Positions 26,481 through 35,864 of a stretch of DNA of 64,000 bases are shown in pieces. Numbering within the stretch: position 1 is the stretch's first letter; each line of letters begins with the position of its first letter. Source of the stretch: DASQPR01 sp963836775 (GTDB lineage Bacteria > Actinomycetota > Actinomycetes > Mycobacteriales > Micromonosporaceae); the NCBI GenBank assembly GCA_963836775.1, contig CAWIKR010000003.1, forward strand, positions 558,001 to 622,000, given 5' to 3'. Under the pieces are notes generated by a model. That model was not told the origin of the DNA and searched no databases. It saw nothing but the letters and a program-made list of their open reading frames with translations. The translations under genes were made by a program, and so were the position numbers.

Positions 26481-27611
26481 GTGATGGAACCGGACACCGA
26501 GCCGACACAAGATCCGCATCGGTCTTTGCACAGTGAGGTCGGGTCGAGTCGAGGGGAGCATCCGGGTCGAGCAATCAACCCGGTGGTCAAGGTGGCCGCC
26601 CTGGCCTGGCTGGAGTTCGAGAAGCCGGACCTCGAGGCGGCCGAGCGGTTCCTGGTCGACTTCGGCTTCACCGTCGTTGACCGGACCCCCGAGACGTTGC
26701 ATCTACGTGGCCGGTGGGCGGGACCAGCCGGTCTCGTGGTGCGCCGCGGTCCCGGCTCGCGATTCATCGGGCCGACCTTCACCGCGGCCGCCCGGGCCGA
26801 CCTGGACCGGCTGGCCCGCGCCACGGGAAGCGTTGTCACCCCACATCGGGGCGGCCACAGCGTCGGGCTGAGCGACCCGAGCGGATTCCCGGTCCGTGTG
26901 GTGCACGGCGTTCCCGAACTGCCGCCCCTGCCGGAGCGGCAGCCATCGACATTGAACTTCGGGCCCCATCCGGCCCGGGCCAACGACACCCAGCGACCAG
27001 CCCGGCAGGCGGCCCAGATCCAGCGGCTGGGACACGTCGTGCTGGGGACCACGCGGTTCAGCGCAAGCCTCGGGTGGTACCTGGACAACCTCGGAATGAT
27101 CGTCAGCGACTTCCTCTACCTCGACGGGCAGCGCCGGCGCGGTCCGTCGATGGCCTTTATCCGATGCGACCAAGGCAGCGTCCCCTGCGACCACCACACG
27201 CTCGCGATGGCCCTGCAGCCGCAGACGGGCTACCTGCACTCGGCGTACCAGCTCACGGACCTCGATGAGGTGGCAGCCGGTGGGGAGTTCCTGCGGGACC
27301 GCGGCTATCAGCACGCCTGGGGCATCGGCCGCCACATCCAGGGCAGTCAGATCTTCGACTACTGGCGCGACCCGGACCGGCTGATGTTCGAGCACTACAC
27401 CGACGGTGACGTGTTCGACTGCTCGATCGAGCCGGGCTGGGCGCCGATGTCCGTCAGCGGGCTGGCCCAGTGGGGGCCGAAGGCGACTGCGAACTTCACC
27501 GGCACCAACGACCCGCGGGTGGTGCTCGCGGCGATCAAGGCGCTGACCGACAGGGGGAACGATGTGAACTTCGGCGTCCTGCGTGGACTGATCAAGGCGA
27601 TGGGGTCGTGA
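26481..27611 (+). CDS. Extradiol (catechol 2,3-dioxygenase-type) ring-cleavage dioxygenase, VOC family
   Basis: A 376-residue type I extradiol dioxygenase with two VOC modules: an N-terminal one (about 33-145) and a catalytic one (about 180-340). The iron ligands are likely the His in IQRLGHVVLG, the His in WGIGRHIQGSQIFDYW and the Glu in RLMFEHYTDGD, in the canonical His-His-Glu order. It would open a catechol-like ring next to the diol using Fe(II) and O2. GTG 26481 and ATG 26484 are adjacent; GGGAGGG lies ~12 nt upstream. It heads an operon in which every later gene overlaps its predecessor. Confidence 0.88.
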   Translation: MMEPDTEPTQDPHRSLHSEVGSSRGEHPGRAINPVVKVAALAWLEFEKPDLEAAERFLVDFGFTVVDRTPETLHLRGRWAGPAGLVVRRGPGSRFIGPTFTAAARADLDRLARATGSVVTPHRGGHSVGLSDPSGFPVRVVHGVPELPPLPERQPSTLNFGPHPARANDTQRPARQAAQIQRLGHVVLGTTRFSASLGWYLDNLGMIVSDFLYLDGQRRRGPSMAFIRCDQGSVPCDHHTLAMALQPQTGYLHSAYQLTDLDEVAAGGEFLRDRGYQHAWGIGRHIQGSQIFDYWRDPDRLMFEHYTDGDVFDCSIEPGWAPMSVSGLAQWGPKATANFTGTNDPRVVLAAIKALTDRGNDVNFGVLRGLIKAMGS

Positions 27612-28576
27612 GCGTCAACCTGGCCCGCAGTGCAGACGCGTGGTGGGCCCTGACGCCCGCGGGCATGGTCCGACTCGGCGTACCAGCCGCCACGACCGCG
27701 CGGTTGCTGGCCGACCGGCCGGCCCTGGACGCGGCTGTCGATGCCGCGCAAGCGCTGGCCGCCGAATCGCCGCACGAGGCGGTTCCGGTCAAGTCGCTGG
27801 ATCTGCTCAGCCCGGTGACAGCGCCGGCGCGAGTCGTCGCGCAGATGGTGAACTACCGTTCCCACGCGCTAGATTCCGGCCTGAACCCGGACACGGTCCC
27901 GCCGGCCTTCTTCCGTAAGTCCTCGCATTCCATCACCGGCCCGACCGGTGACATTGTCCGCCCGGCCGGGGTCGGATTCCTTGACTATGAGGTCGAGCTC
28001 GGCCTGATCGTCGGCCGGGACCTGCCGGTCGGCACGGACGTCGCGGAGGCGGACCTGGGGCGCTACGTCGCCGCGCTTGTGCTCACCAACGACGTCAGCG
28101 CCCGCCAGATCCAGCTGACCCGTACCCAGTTCTACGAGGCCAAGTCCTACCCCACGTTCACCCCAGTCGGACCCTGGCTAACCCTGGTCGACGCAGCGGA
28201 TCTGGCCCAGCTGGACGTGCTACGGCTCACTCTGTCCGTGAACGGAGAAGTCCGGCAGGACAGCACGGTGCGGGACATGATTGTCCGCCCGGCGCAGGCA
28301 TTGACGCTGCTGTCGCGGTTCCAGCCCATGTCCACTGGCGACCTGTTGCTGACCGGCACGCCCGGCGGCACGGCGCTGAAAGCGCCCCCGAAAATCGTGG
28401 AGAAGCTCGCCGGGCTGCTGCCACCTGCCAAGAAGTGGAAGCTGTTCTTCGACCGGCAGGCTGAAAACCCCCACTACCTGCAGGACGGCGACGTCGTGAC
28501 CGCGACGATCGCCTCACCTGACGGCCGGCTCCACCTCGGCAGCCAGCGAAATACGGTCGCGGGGACGGCGTCATGA
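27608..28576 (+). CDS. Fumarylacetoacetate hydrolase (FAH) family protein
   Basis: A 322-residue protein with a C-terminal FAH domain, which acts on 2-oxo/enol acids by C-C hydrolysis, hydration, isomerisation or decarboxylation with Mg2+. The metal site is seen as the Glu pair in FLDYEVELGLIVGRD with the Asp in LTNDVSARQIQ, plus KSYPTFTPVGPWL and GDLLLTGTPGGT. The GTG start overlaps the dioxygenase stop (GTGA), so the earlier part of the open frame is not used. In this operon it most likely processes the ring-cleavage product, in place of a separate MhpC-type hydrolase or MhpD-type hydratase. Confidence 0.87.
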   Translation: MSVNLARSADAWWALTPAGMVRLGVPAATTARLLADRPALDAAVDAAQALAAESPHEAVPVKSLDLLSPVTAPARVVAQMVNYRSHALDSGLNPDTVPPAFFRKSSHSITGPTGDIVRPAGVGFLDYEVELGLIVGRDLPVGTDVAEADLGRYVAALVLTNDVSARQIQLTRTQFYEAKSYPTFTPVGPWLTLVDAADLAQLDVLRLTLSVNGEVRQDSTVRDMIVRPAQALTLLSRFQPMSTGDLLLTGTPGGTALKAPPKIVEKLAGLLPPAKKWKLFFDRQAENPHYLQDGDVVTATIASPDGRLHLGSQRNTVAGTAS

Positions 28577-30393
28577 TCAATCCGGCTGTCCTTCCGCTGC
28601 CCGAGTCGACCTACCAGCTGCTCCTCGACGCCGCCCACGCCTGGCCCGGCGGCGTCGCCACCCAATGGATTCCCGACCCGAGCGATCACACCCGTTGCCT
28701 CACGCTCACCTACGCCGAGCTCGCCGCCATGGTCACCCGGATCGCGAACGCATTGACGTCACTCGGGGTCCGTCGACAGGACGCGGTGACCCTCAGCGGT
28801 GTCAACACCTCGATGCTGTACGCGGCCACGCTCGCGGCGCAGGCGGTCGGGATCGCCGCCCCAGTCAACCCCGCACTCGGCGGCGAGCGCCTCGCCGAAC
28901 TGCTGCGCCGCACCCAGTCCCGCGTTCTCGTGGCGGCCGGCCCCGAGCTCGACGAGCAGCAGTGGCAGCGGCTGCTGACTGTTGCCCGTCACGTTGGTAT
29001 GACCGCCGTCCTTGTCCTGCGACCCGACGATATCCACAGCGAGGCGCCGCCGCTGCCCGCCGATCGCGACCTGGTGGTGGCGTACCTGGACGAGGTCATC
29101 GCCGACCAGCGAGCCGACCGCCTGGTCGGTGCCCGACCACCCGCGCGGCATGACCTCGCCGCGTTCGTCCACACCGGAGGCACCACGGGTGCTCCCAAGG
29201 TCGCCGCGCACACCCATGCCAACCAACTCGCCTGCGGCCAGGCGATCGCCCAGTGCGGTGGGCTCACCGCGGGTGAGTCGATTCTCGGCGGTTTGCCCCT
29301 GTTCCACGTCAACGCGCTGCTCGTCACCGGCGTCGCCCCGATGTTTGGTGGGCAGCGGGTGGTGTGGCCGAGCCCGACCGGCTACCGCGACCCCGCTCTT
29401 TACGCGCGGTTCTGGCAGATTGTGGAGCACTACCAGATCGCGGCGATGTCCGCTGTGCCGACGGTCTACGGTGCACTGAGCCGTGTGCCGGTCGACACGG
29501 ACATCAGCTCGTTGCGTATCCCCATCGTCGGCGCCTCCCCGCTGCCGGCATCGGTACGCGAAGCCTTCGCCGCTCACACCGGCCGGCGGCTGCTCGAAGG
29601 TTACGGGCTCACCGAAGCGACCTGCGCCAGCACCTATACCCCACCAGGTGAGGAACGCTTCGGGTCTGTCGGCCGGGCGCTTCCCCACCAGCAGGTCAAG
29701 GCCGCGCGCATGAACGAGGATGGGTCCTGGGTGGACTGCGTCCCGGGCAACGTCGGCGTCCTGATGATCAACGGACCTACTGTGTTCGCCGGCTACGTGA
29801 ACGACCCCAAGCTCGACGGGCCACGAGTCAGCCATGACGGCCTCGTCCACGACGGTTGGCTCAACACCGGCGACCTCGGCCGCCTCGACGCCGACGGTTT
29901 CGTCTACCTGACCGGACGGGCAAAGGACCTCATCATCCGCGGCGGCCACAATATCGACCCGAGGGTGATCGAGGAAGCACTGCTTGGTCATCCCACCGTC
30001 ATCGCTGCCGCGGCCGTCGGACGTCCCGACAAGCACTCCGGCGAGGTCCCTGTCGCGTACGTCGTGCTCGCCGACCCCGACCGGTTCGACGAGGCGGAGT
30101 TGACGGCGTGGGCCGCTGCCGCGATCGACGAGCCGGCCGCCCGACCTAAGCACATATACCCCATCCCGGCCATCCCGACCACCGAGGTCGGCAAGTACCA
30201 CAAGCCCACGCTGGTCGCCGACGCCGCGGTTCGCGCCGTCGCCGACGCCCTCGCCTCGGGAGGGCTCGCGGCCCGCGACATCCGGGTGACTCACGAGCAT
30301 GATCGACTGGTGGTCACCGTTGCCGGCGTAGACCCCGACCAGTTGGCCGACGCGACCGAAGGGTTCGCCATCACTGTCAGGACTACGCCGTGA
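28573..30393 (+). CDS. AMP-dependent acyl-CoA synthetase / ligase
   Basis: A 606-residue adenylate-forming enzyme that activates a carboxylic acid to its CoA thioester via an acyl-AMP. Core motifs: A3 HTGGTTGAPKVAAHTH, A5 EGYGLTEAT, A7 GWLNTGDLG, A8 GRAKDLIIRGGHNIDP, and the C-terminal Lys in TTEVGKYHK. The length exceeds the ~500-550 residues of simple members because of an extra C-terminal tail of about 60 residues. It starts with ATGA overlap to the FAH gene. A phenylpropanoid-type or other aromatic acid substrate is suggested by context. Confidence 0.88.
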   Translation: MINPAVLPLPESTYQLLLDAAHAWPGGVATQWIPDPSDHTRCLTLTYAELAAMVTRIANALTSLGVRRQDAVTLSGVNTSMLYAATLAAQAVGIAAPVNPALGGERLAELLRRTQSRVLVAAGPELDEQQWQRLLTVARHVGMTAVLVLRPDDIHSEAPPLPADRDLVVAYLDEVIADQRADRLVGARPPARHDLAAFVHTGGTTGAPKVAAHTHANQLACGQAIAQCGGLTAGESILGGLPLFHVNALLVTGVAPMFGGQRVVWPSPTGYRDPALYARFWQIVEHYQIAAMSAVPTVYGALSRVPVDTDISSLRIPIVGASPLPASVREAFAAHTGRRLLEGYGLTEATCASTYTPPGEERFGSVGRALPHQQVKAARMNEDGSWVDCVPGNVGVLMINGPTVFAGYVNDPKLDGPRVSHDGLVHDGWLNTGDLGRLDADGFVYLTGRAKDLIIRGGHNIDPRVIEEALLGHPTVIAAAAVGRPDKHSGEVPVAYVVLADPDRFDEAELTAWAAAAIDEPAARPKHIYPIPAIPTTEVGKYHKPTLVADAAVRAVADALASGGLAARDIRVTHEHDRLVVTVAGVDPDQLADATEGFAITVRTTP

Positions 30394-32012
30394 ACCCACC
30401 CGCCATCACCGATCGCGTCATCGTCGTCGGCGCGGGACCGGTTGGATGCACCGCGGCCGTTCTACTCGCCGACCGCGGCATTCCCGTTACCCTGCTGGAA
30501 CGCCACACCCGATCCCACCCGCTGCCCCGCGCGGTCCACCTCGATGACGAGGTCGCGCGGATCCTGCACCGAGTCGGGGTCAGCGAGGCCTTCCTCGCCA
30601 ACTCCCGAGCTGCCAGTGGACTGCGCCTGCTCGATGCCCGGCACCGCGTACTGGCCGAGTTCCGCCGCGAAGCCCAGGCCGGGGTCAACGGCTTCCCAGC
30701 GGCGAACATGTTCCACCAACCCGACCTGGACGCACTCCTGTTTGACCGGGTGGCTGAGCACCCGCTCATCGACTTGCAGCGCGGCGTCGAGGTGCGTGCC
30801 ATTGCTGGCGTGCGCCAGCCGCTCACCGCGGCCCCGGTCGCTGTGTTTGTGCGCAGCATCGAAGACGAGACCACGCAGGCCTTCACCGGCCGCCTGGTTC
30901 TAGGCTGCGACGGCGCTAACAGCACCATCCGGCAGTTGATCGGCTTCACCATGGAAGACCTCGGATTTACCGAGCGCTGGCTAGTCGTCGACGTCCGCGC
31001 CCACCGCGACCTGGATACGTGGAACGGTGTCGAGCAGGTTTGCGACCCGGCCCGTGCCGCCACTTTCATGCAGGTCAGTGGTGACCGCTACCGGTGGGAG
31101 TTCCAGCTACACGACGGTGAAGACGAAGCCCACCTGACTGACCCGGCGGCCCTCGGCCACCTGCTCGAGCCCTGGACCCGGCGGCGCGACCTCGACGGGC
31201 TCGACGTTGTCCGCAGTGCCGTATACACCTTCCGGGCGCGGCTGGCGACCCACGTCCAGATCGGGCGGGTGTTTCTCCTCGGCGACGCTGCTCACCTCAC
31301 GCCACCTTTCATCGGCCAGGGACTGGCGGCCGGGCTCCGAGACGCCGACAACCTCGCTTGGAAGATCGCCCACGTTCTGACGGGGCACGCGACACCCGAC
31401 CTGCTCGCGACCTACGAGACAGAACGCCGCCCCCACGCCAAAGCCCTTATACGCAAGGCTGTCATGGTCGGCTGGGCAATGACCGGCGGGCAGGACGGCG
31501 CCGCAGCCCTCCGCCGGATTGTGCTCGCGCTTGCCGTCCGCAGCCGACGTGTCCGCGACCTCGTAGGCTCCACCGCCACACCCCGTCTCAAGACCGGTGC
31601 CCTGCAACGCACACCCAGAGTCTCAGGCCCGCCCCGATCCCTGCCCATCGGCGGCCTGATCCCAAACCCGTTGTTGTCCACCGCCAGCGGCAAGCAGGTC
31701 CGCCTCGACGACATCTTGCAGGGGCAGCCGGCTGCGCTGACCGCACGGTGCCCTGAACCGGCCCTGCTCAATCAGTGCCAACAGCAGCACCTCACCGCGA
31801 TTCGGATCACGGACTCCGACCCACAACCAGACCGAGAATGGGTCGAGGTCCGACTAGTCCATCGTGGATACGAGACGGGTCTTCAGGCGCTCATCGACGA
31901 CCCAACGTTGACCGTCGTCGTACGACCCGATGGCATCATCGCCGCCGTCGCCACCCGCTCCCGACTACCCAACCTGCCGTGGGCAATTCCGACTCCTGCA
32001 ACGCCCAGTTGA
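30390..32012 (+). CDS. FAD-dependent aromatic hydroxylase, MhpA-like
   Basis: A 540-residue class A flavoprotein monooxygenase. The N-terminal Rossmann motif is VIVVGAGPVGCTAAVLLADRG, followed by the FAD/NAD(P)H-linked LGCDGANSTIRQLIG (DG motif) and the FAD ribityl-binding RVFLLGDAAHLTPPFIGQGLAAGLRDADNLAWKI (GD motif). Size and domain order fit 3-(3-hydroxyphenyl)propionate hydroxylase and related phenol hydroxylases, including a thioredoxin-like C-terminal part. The GTG start overlaps the ligase stop. It would make the catechol that the first gene cleaves. Confidence 0.88.
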   Translation: MNPPAITDRVIVVGAGPVGCTAAVLLADRGIPVTLLERHTRSHPLPRAVHLDDEVARILHRVGVSEAFLANSRAASGLRLLDARHRVLAEFRREAQAGVNGFPAANMFHQPDLDALLFDRVAEHPLIDLQRGVEVRAIAGVRQPLTAAPVAVFVRSIEDETTQAFTGRLVLGCDGANSTIRQLIGFTMEDLGFTERWLVVDVRAHRDLDTWNGVEQVCDPARAATFMQVSGDRYRWEFQLHDGEDEAHLTDPAALGHLLEPWTRRRDLDGLDVVRSAVYTFRARLATHVQIGRVFLLGDAAHLTPPFIGQGLAAGLRDADNLAWKIAHVLTGHATPDLLATYETERRPHAKALIRKAVMVGWAMTGGQDGAAALRRIVLALAVRSRRVRDLVGSTATPRLKTGALQRTPRVSGPPRSLPIGGLIPNPLLSTASGKQVRLDDILQGQPAALTARCPEPALLNQCQQQHLTAIRITDSDPQPDREWVEVRLVHRGYETGLQALIDDPTLTVVVRPDGIIAAVATRSRLPNLPWAIPTPATPS

Positions 32013-32042
32013 TCTTAAGCATCCTGCCTATCGGAGGCCGTT

Positions 32043-32384
32043 ATGTTCCTCGTCGTCTCCCTGCTCCTTCTCGCCGTGTGCGTGTTTCCCGCCGCAGGGA
32101 AGCTCCTCGGTCACCCGAAGATGCGCGAGTCCGCCACTAGATTCGGTATCCCCTGGCGCCGCTACCAACTCATCGCCGCGCCCGAACTAGCTGCCGCCGC
32201 TGGCGTCCTCGTGGGCCTGTTCTGGCGCCCTGCGGGACTGCTGGCCGCAGGCGGCATGACCGTGCTCCTTCTCGGCGCCCTCATCTCCCACGGGCGGGCA
32301 CACGACCGCATCCCCGAGATGCTACCCGTCCTCGTCGCCCTTGCCATCGCGGTCGCCTACCAGGCCGTCGCCTACACCAGCTGA
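32043..32384 (+). CDS. DoxX-like small membrane protein
   Basis: A 113-residue, four-helix membrane protein of the DoxX/DoxX-like family. The first helix ends with AAGKLLGHPKMRESATRFGIP, the typical loop, and the second pair contains APELAAAAGVLVGLFWRPAGLLAAGG. Family members are associated with redox or quinone metabolism, but the role is not established. It sits 30 bp after the hydroxylase in the same direction and probably ends the catabolic operon. Confidence 0.82.
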   Translation: MFLVVSLLLLAVCVFPAAGKLLGHPKMRESATRFGIPWRRYQLIAAPELAAAAGVLVGLFWRPAGLLAAGGMTVLLLGALISHGRAHDRIPEMLPVLVALAIAVAYQAVAYTS

Positions 32385-32672
32385 GCGGCGTACCGTGCCA
32401 CATCGCCTAACATCGATGGACGGCGCTACGTGGGTGCCGGGACCGGCTGTAGTCGCGGTTGTCGACGGTGGACTCTCTCGCGGCGACGCCGATGACTTCG
32501 GGATCTCGTACTCGGGGCAGGTGTGCACCGCGCGGCTGCAGATAAGGGCGCCTTCGCCGCGGCCGCAGAGTTGCTGAGCACGGCGGGTTGAAGTGACGGC
32601 TGTTCGCGGGCCATGGGGACGCTGATCGACACGACGACCTCGGCAGGCAGATCGGGCTGCCGGGGCTGGTCG

Positions 32673-33362
32673 TCACAGCAGGAGATTGGAGATGAGGTTG
32701 ACGGCTCCAGCAACGATGACGACGCCGAAGACGTAGGCGAGGACGGCGTGTGCCAGAACCGCGCGGCGAGTCTGCCGATCGCGCAGCGCCGTGTCGGAGA
32801 CCTGGTAGGTCATGCCGACCGTGAACGCGACGTAGGCGAAGTCCCGGTAGGTCGGCTGTATCGCAGCGTTCGCATCGCCGAACGCGATGCCGCCCGCGGC
32901 GGATCCGTAGTAGACGTCGGCGTACCGCAGGGTATAGATGGTGTTGACCATTGTCCACGACAGCGCGACCGTCGCCACGGCTACGGCGATAAGCAGCTTC
33001 CTGAGGGCACCGGTCTGGTCGCCAGCCAGGCCAAGCGCAAAGCCGACACCGAACAGGCTCGCCACGCACACCGCGACGAGCAGGACGTTGCCGAGTGACT
33101 TGGTCGCGTCCTCCCGGGTGGCCAACCGCTTGGTGTCCGGGCCGTCCGCGCGAGCGATGAATTGCCAGACGCTGACGAGGAAGGTGGCGGCAGCGGCATC
33201 CCACCCGGCGATCACGGCCAACTGCCATGGCGTGTATGCAATCAGCGCCAGTGTCACCGCGATGCCAAAGGCGAGGACCGTGACGGCCCGCCGCAACGTG
33301 GGAGCGTATCGACCAAGCAACCGGTGGTACAGCGTTGGACGACGACTGCCGGCTTCGCTCAC
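32673..33362 (-). CDS. DUF1345 family membrane protein
   Basis: A 229-residue protein with five or six transmembrane segments. The family hallmark is MVNTIYTLRYADVYYGSAAGGIAFGD followed by YRDFAYVAFTVGMTYQVSDT and a final hydrophobic helix. Function is unknown. The GTG at 33362 gives the normal length, and the longer open frame upstream has shadow composition. It lies convergent to the DoxX-like gene. The 300-bp stretch upstream to 33679 contains no gene I can identify. Confidence 0.8.
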   Translation of the reverse strand: MSEAGSRRPTLYHRLLGRYAPTLRRAVTVLAFGIAVTLALIAYTPWQLAVIAGWDAAAATFLVSVWQFIARADGPDTKRLATREDATKSLGNVLLVAVCVASLFGVGFALGLAGDQTGALRKLLIAVAVATVALSWTMVNTIYTLRYADVYYGSAAGGIAFGDANAAIQPTYRDFAYVAFTVGMTYQVSDTALRDRQTRRAVLAHAVLAYVFGVVIVAGAVNLISNLLL

Positions 33363-33679
33363 GGGGCGATGCCTGAGGGCCGTCCCCCACCGGGCGGCCG
33401 GTAGGAGGCCTCGTTCACGATGGATCTGTTGATGGTCTCCTGATGGAACAGAAGATAGACGAGGCAACGGACGACGCCGCCCGGCCTCTTGAACCAGTCG
33501 CTGGTGTGGACGTCGGTTCTGCGCATTTGCCCTCCAGCTGTGTGGGCGGGGTTGCTGGCTCCAAACCCGACCGCATCGATGTTGTCGTTTCGTGCCTGCT
33601 TCACCTCGAAGCCCTCGGCTTGCGCTGGCGCACACACCACTGCCCGGCCCGAAGCGATACCCGCTCGCGGAGGCTCGCG

Positions 33680-34849
33680 TCAAGGTCGCCCACCAGGTGG
33701 TCGCCGACGCCACCGTTTAGACGGCTGGTCGGGCGGCTGGTCGGTCTCTTGGTCGCTGGACGGTGGGGCAGGGGTGTCGGCGTCGCGGGCCTGGCGACGC
33801 TCGGACAGCAGCTGCTGAACCCCGGCGGCGATGGGAATCGCCATGAGTGCGCCGATCAAGCCGAGTGCGGTACCGCCGATCAGTGTGGCCAGCAGGACAG
33901 CGCCCGCCCGCAGATGCACCGATCCGTGCATGACGCGCGGTGCGATCAGATAGTTCTCCAGCAACTGGTACAGCACGAAGAACAGGGCGAGGAGCACCAC
34001 GTTCGGCCACAGGTGTGTCGTGGGCAGGGCCACCACCAGGCAGATCACCGCGCCAATCGTCGCGCCGATCGAGGGGATAAGGTCAGTGACCGCGACCAGG
34101 AACGCCAACGCCAGCGCGAGCGGAATCCGCAGCGCGGTGAGCGCGGCAAACGCGGCCAGGCCGGCGATTAGCGAGACGACGATATTCCCGAGCGTGTAGG
34201 CGCCGACCTTGTCGACCATCACGTCGACGATCCGGCTCAGCCGATCACGGTAGCCACGTGGGGACAGTTTCGCGCCGGTGCGGCGCAAACGAGGTAGGTC
34301 GGCCAGGAAATAGATGGTGAGTACCGCCACGGTGAGCGTGGACAGAATTCCCGTCAGGACGCGGCCAGCGCCGCCGAAGAGGCCGTGGCCGAATCGGGAG
34401 GGCAGGCCGTTGAGCACGCTGTGGATCTGACCGGTCAGGTGGATCTTGTCACCGAGCCGGCGGAGGCCAGTCGAACGGTTCTGCCAGTTGGCCACGTACG
34501 CGGGGAGGTGTTTCGCCAGGGTGTGGAACTGTTCGATCATCGTGGGGATCACTGCGCTAAGGAACGCGGCGACTGATACGACCATCACGAGGAGTACGAC
34601 GAAGACGGCAAGCCCTCGGGACATGCGCCAGCGGGTGAGCATGCGGACGATGGTGTCGAGACTGATTGCTAGGAACAGGGCGATCAGTGCCCGGATCAGC
34701 ACGTCGCGGGCGAGGTAGACAGCGCCGGCGGCCGCCGCCGTCACGAGGACACCGAGGCTGGTGTAGAGGCCCTTACGGAACAGGACCATACGCCGCACGC
34801 CCTCGGCCTCCTGCTCCGGCGGGGTGCCAGGCGGAACCCGATCACCCAT
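33680..34849 (-). CDS. AI-2E family transporter (UPF0118) membrane protein, second copy
   Basis: A 389-residue homologue of the protein at 10042. Eight hydrophobic segments, the large soluble region after TM3 (about 80-150), and the conserved block AVTDLIPSIGATIGAVICLV with YQLLENYLIAPRVMHGSVHL are present. The hydrophilic tail is longer and rich in Pro, Asp and Arg. ATG 34849 is taken as start, with an acidic cytoplasmic N-terminus (PPGTPPEQEAEG). Whether it exports a signal, a metabolite or sodium is unknown. No partner genes are evident. Confidence 0.86.
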   Translation of the reverse strand: MGDRVPPGTPPEQEAEGVRRMVLFRKGLYTSLGVLVTAAAAGAVYLARDVLIRALIALFLAISLDTIVRMLTRWRMSRGLAVFVVLLVMVVSVAAFLSAVIPTMIEQFHTLAKHLPAYVANWQNRSTGLRRLGDKIHLTGQIHSVLNGLPSRFGHGLFGGAGRVLTGILSTLTVAVLTIYFLADLPRLRRTGAKLSPRGYRDRLSRIVDVMVDKVGAYTLGNIVVSLIAGLAAFAALTALRIPLALALAFLVAVTDLIPSIGATIGAVICLVVALPTTHLWPNVVLLALFFVLYQLLENYLIAPRVMHGSVHLRAGAVLLATLIGGTALGLIGALMAIPIAAGVQQLLSERRQARDADTPAPPSSDQETDQPPDQPSKRWRRRPPGGRP

Positions 34850-35170
34850 GAGTGCTCGCGATCGGAGGAGCCACACCGGTCAGCCCAGTCAGTGCCTCCG
34901 CCGGGTGCTCCCCAGGCGGCTCAGGTTCAGCCAAGCAGAGGTAAACATGGCCCTCGCCCCGACGTTCGGGAGACAAGCAGCGGCCAACCGTTGCGCGGTG
35001 CTGATCCACAGTCGCGCCACCTTCCGGACCACGAGCTCGGCTCCGGCAATCAGCGGAACCCTTGCTCGGTGCGGGGACGCCATCGGGCCGCCGGGCGGCG
35101 ACGCCGAGTTCGTCCACGACCTCCGATCAACGCTGGCCACGTGCGACTGCCCGTCCACTCTCGACGGGGT
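34850..35170. other. Intergenic stretch, no gene recognised
   Basis: Only shadow-type open frames are present between the AI-2E family gene and the HdeD-like gene. No strong hairpin or RNA gene is seen. Confidence 0.35.
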
Positions 35171-35767
35171 TCAGCCGATGGTGCGCTCCACCTGCTTCCC
35201 GGCGTCCCTCAATGTAAACGCGCCGATGATCTGGCTCACGCCGTGGAAGATGGCCCATACGCCGACCAGGGTCACCAGCGTGAGCAGTGAACGTTCCCAT
35301 GAGCGTGCCGCCCATACCCCGAGAACGAACTCGGCGATCCCGAGCAGTAAGTTCGTCCACCACCATGCCAACTTCGGGCCAGCTAGCGCGTTGACGAAGT
35401 GGATGATGCCGAAGACGATCAGGTACCAGGCGACGAAGATGGACACCACGTACAGCGTGATGGCCGGCCAAGCGAAGGTTATGATCCCGGCGATCAACGC
35501 CAGGATCCCCACAATGATGTTTAGCCAGCGCCAGCCACCAGGGGTCAACATGGCCAGCCCGAGCAGCGTTATGCCACCGAATAGAAACGCGACGCCGACG
35601 AATGCCGCCACGGCGGTCACACTGCCCACACGGTAGGACAGCACAAACATTCCGAACAGGGTCCACAGAATCCCCAGTAGCAGGTACCACCACCAGACCC
35701 CGGACATCTCCCGTGTTTCTCCCCGCACCATTTCGCGCCATGCACGGGGCGTCGCTGCGCTTGTCAT
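35171..35767 (-). CDS. HdeD family (DUF308) membrane protein
   Basis: A 198-residue protein with six hydrophobic segments arranged as three repeated pairs, as in HdeD/DUF308 proteins. Repeated motifs are GILWTLFGMFVLSYRVGSVTAV, GGWRWLNIIVGILALIAGIITF and WWWTNLLLGIAEFVLGVW. HdeD in enteric bacteria helps acid resistance at high cell density; actinobacterial members have no proven role. It lies upstream of the DUF-like AI-2E gene in the same direction. Confidence 0.85.
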   Translation of the reverse strand: MTSAATPRAWREMVRGETREMSGVWWWYLLLGILWTLFGMFVLSYRVGSVTAVAAFVGVAFLFGGITLLGLAMLTPGGWRWLNIIVGILALIAGIITFAWPAITLYVVSIFVAWYLIVFGIIHFVNALAGPKLAWWWTNLLLGIAEFVLGVWAARSWERSLLTLVTLVGVWAIFHGVSQIIGAFTLRDAGKQVERTIG

Positions 35768-35864
35768 AGCAGACTCCCTAGCGGGTTGGCCGGCGCCCGG
35801 CCTTTGCTATTGCAGGCTCGGCGCGCCTGGCGTGTGGCATCCATGTGGCGTTTCCCCAGCCGAT

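Noticed and set aside
28759..30399. Minus-strand frame of 546 codons
   Set aside because: Antisense shadow of the acyl-CoA ligase; the plus strand has all adenylation motifs.
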